Source: a bacterium
GTDB lineage: Bacteria > Pseudomonadota > Gammaproteobacteria > Burkholderiales > Thiobacteraceae
DNA: 6,929 bases
Direction of reading: 5' to 3'
Assembly: GCA_027438535.1 (NCBI GenBank)
Contig: DAIAMA010000065.1
Location: 1 to 6,929 of the forward strand
The position numbers and the translations under genes are program-made. Within the stretch, counting starts at the first letter, position 1; each line of letters starts with the position of its first letter. This document shows positions 6,291 to 6,929 of this stretch, piece by piece. Below the pieces are notes generated by a model. The model was not told the DNA's origin, did no database searches, and was given only the letters and a program-made list of their open reading frames with translations.

Positions 6291-6671
6291 ATGAAAAAAC
6301 AGCGTGGCATGTCGTTTATCGGGACTCTAATACTCATTGTCCTGGGCGTTTCCATTACGCTTTTGGTGGTTAAGCTCGCACCCGCGTACATCGAATTTTT
6401 CTCGGTGAAAAAAGTGCTGGCAGCGATGGCGCAAGACCCGGCGTTCCCCGCCATGAGCCCCGCGGAAGTTCGCGATTCATTCGACCGGCGTGCAAACATC
6501 GATTACATCACCACGGTGACCGGCAAGGATCTCGATCTCTCGAAAGAGGATGGCCAAAACGTCGCTTCGATAGAATATTCGCAAAAAATTCCGCTGGTCT
6601 TGAATGTCAGCGCTTGCCTGGATTTTTCGGCCAGCACGGCCAGCTCGGGTAAACCCGCCAAGGGCGAATGA
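6291..6671 (+). CDS. DUF4845 family single-pass membrane protein
   Basis: Protein of unknown function, 126 residues, assigned to DUF4845 from its sequence character and its position between lepB and rnc, where this family is usually found in beta- and gammaproteobacteria. A short basic N-terminus (MKKQRG) leads into one hydrophobic helix (about 8-30, [20 protein letters not shown]). The rest is soluble: the segment [20 protein letters not shown], then the [21 protein letters not shown] stretch (roughly 58-78) and [10 protein letters not shown], typical of the family. The basic start would place the soluble part outside the cytoplasm. The N-terminus superficially resembles a type IV pilin signal (RGMSFIG) but lacks the usual glutamate at +5. 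Its stop overlaps the rnc start by four bases, so its expression is tied to RNase III. Confidence 0.85.
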   Translation: MKKQRGMSFIGTLILIVLGVSITLLVVKLAPAYIEFFSVKKVLAAMAQDPAFPAMSPAEVRDSFDRRANIDYITTVTGKDLDLSKEDGQNVASIEYSQKIPLVLNVSACLDFSASTASSGKPAKGE

Positions 6672-6929
6672 ATCCCGATTTACGGCGTCTGAGCCAGCTA
6701 CTCGGTTACACCTTTCAGGAGCCGGCGCTGCTGCGCCAGGCGCTGACGCATCGCAGCTATGGCACGCCGCATAACGAGCGTTTGGAGTTTCTCGGCGACA
6801 GCGTGTTGTCCTTATCCATTTCCGCCAAGCTGTTCCACGACTTTCCCAGGCTGACCGAGGGCGATCTCTCACGCGCACGCGCGCATTTGGTGAAAGAACC
6901 GACGCTGACGGGGATCGCGCAAGAAATGC
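6668..6929 (+). CDS. rnc: Ribonuclease III (partial, 5' part)
   Basis: Double-strand-specific endoribonuclease that processes the rRNA precursor and many regulatory duplexes; cytoplasmic homodimer. The first 87 codons are present, then the window ends; the full protein is usually about 220-240 residues, so the end of the nuclease domain and the whole dsRNA-binding domain are outside. The helical start [20 protein letters not shown] is followed by [12 protein letters not shown] and the signature [12 protein letters not shown] (36-47), with E40 and D44 as metal-binding catalytic residues. [14 protein letters not shown] (67-80) continues the domain. The ATG overlaps the stop of the DUF4845 gene as ATGA, which points to translational coupling; only a weak AGGG precedes it. 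lepB-DUF4845-rnc is the normal order, with era usually next. Confidence 0.95.
   Translation, partial: MNPDLRRLSQLLGYTFQEPALLRQALTHRSYGTPHNERLEFLGDSVLSLSISAKLFHDFPRLTEGDLSRARAHLVKEPTLTGIAQEM

Noticed and set aside
6291..6360. DUF4845 N-terminus as a type IV prepilin signal
   Set aside because: The glycine after the basic stretch is followed by MSFIG, with no glutamate at +5, and the operon context with lepB and rnc fits DUF4845 better.

Overview
The window looks like chromosomal DNA of a betaproteobacterium, possibly near the Nitrosomonadales. This is inferred from the gene order and from the character of the proteins, not from any database match. Composition is moderately GC-rich and even throughout. 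I see no mobile element, tRNA, rRNA or CRISPR array. Nearly all of the sequence is coding and belongs to well-known families.

Layout: nadB (L-aspartate oxidase) lies on the minus strand and runs off the left edge. A divergent intergenic region of about 220 bp follows, with candidate promoters for nadB and for the plus-strand genes. The envelope-stress locus comes next: rpoE (sigma-E/AlgU type), a short rseA/mucA, a headless rseB/mucB and rseC/mucC, then a small glutaredoxin-like gene. A short intergenic region with a promoter candidate and a strong intrinsic terminator precedes lepA (EF-4). After it come lepB (signal peptidase I), a DUF4845 membrane protein and the 5' part of rnc (RNase III), which runs off the right edge.

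The order rpoE-rseA-rseB, thioredoxin-fold gene, lepA-lepB-DUF4845-rnc is standard for this group. The clear anomaly is at about 2421-2432. The cytoplasmic anti-sigma domain of RseA stops after 78 residues, before any membrane segment. The sequence then passes directly, in a different reading frame, into the C-terminal domain of RseB with no start codon of its own at the junction. This is what a single deletion of very roughly 0.8-1 kb would leave, removing the RseA membrane anchor and periplasmic part together with the RseB signal peptide and N-terminal domain. If real, the sigma factor keeps a soluble inhibitor but loses the parts that sense the periplasm. If not real, it is an assembly error. 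No mucD/degP protease gene follows rseC here, although many relatives carry one nearby.

I did not find a clearly new system. The remaining points of interest are a terminator placed just before the lepA start, a duplicated start region in rpoE, and dependence of rseC on translation of the broken rseB.
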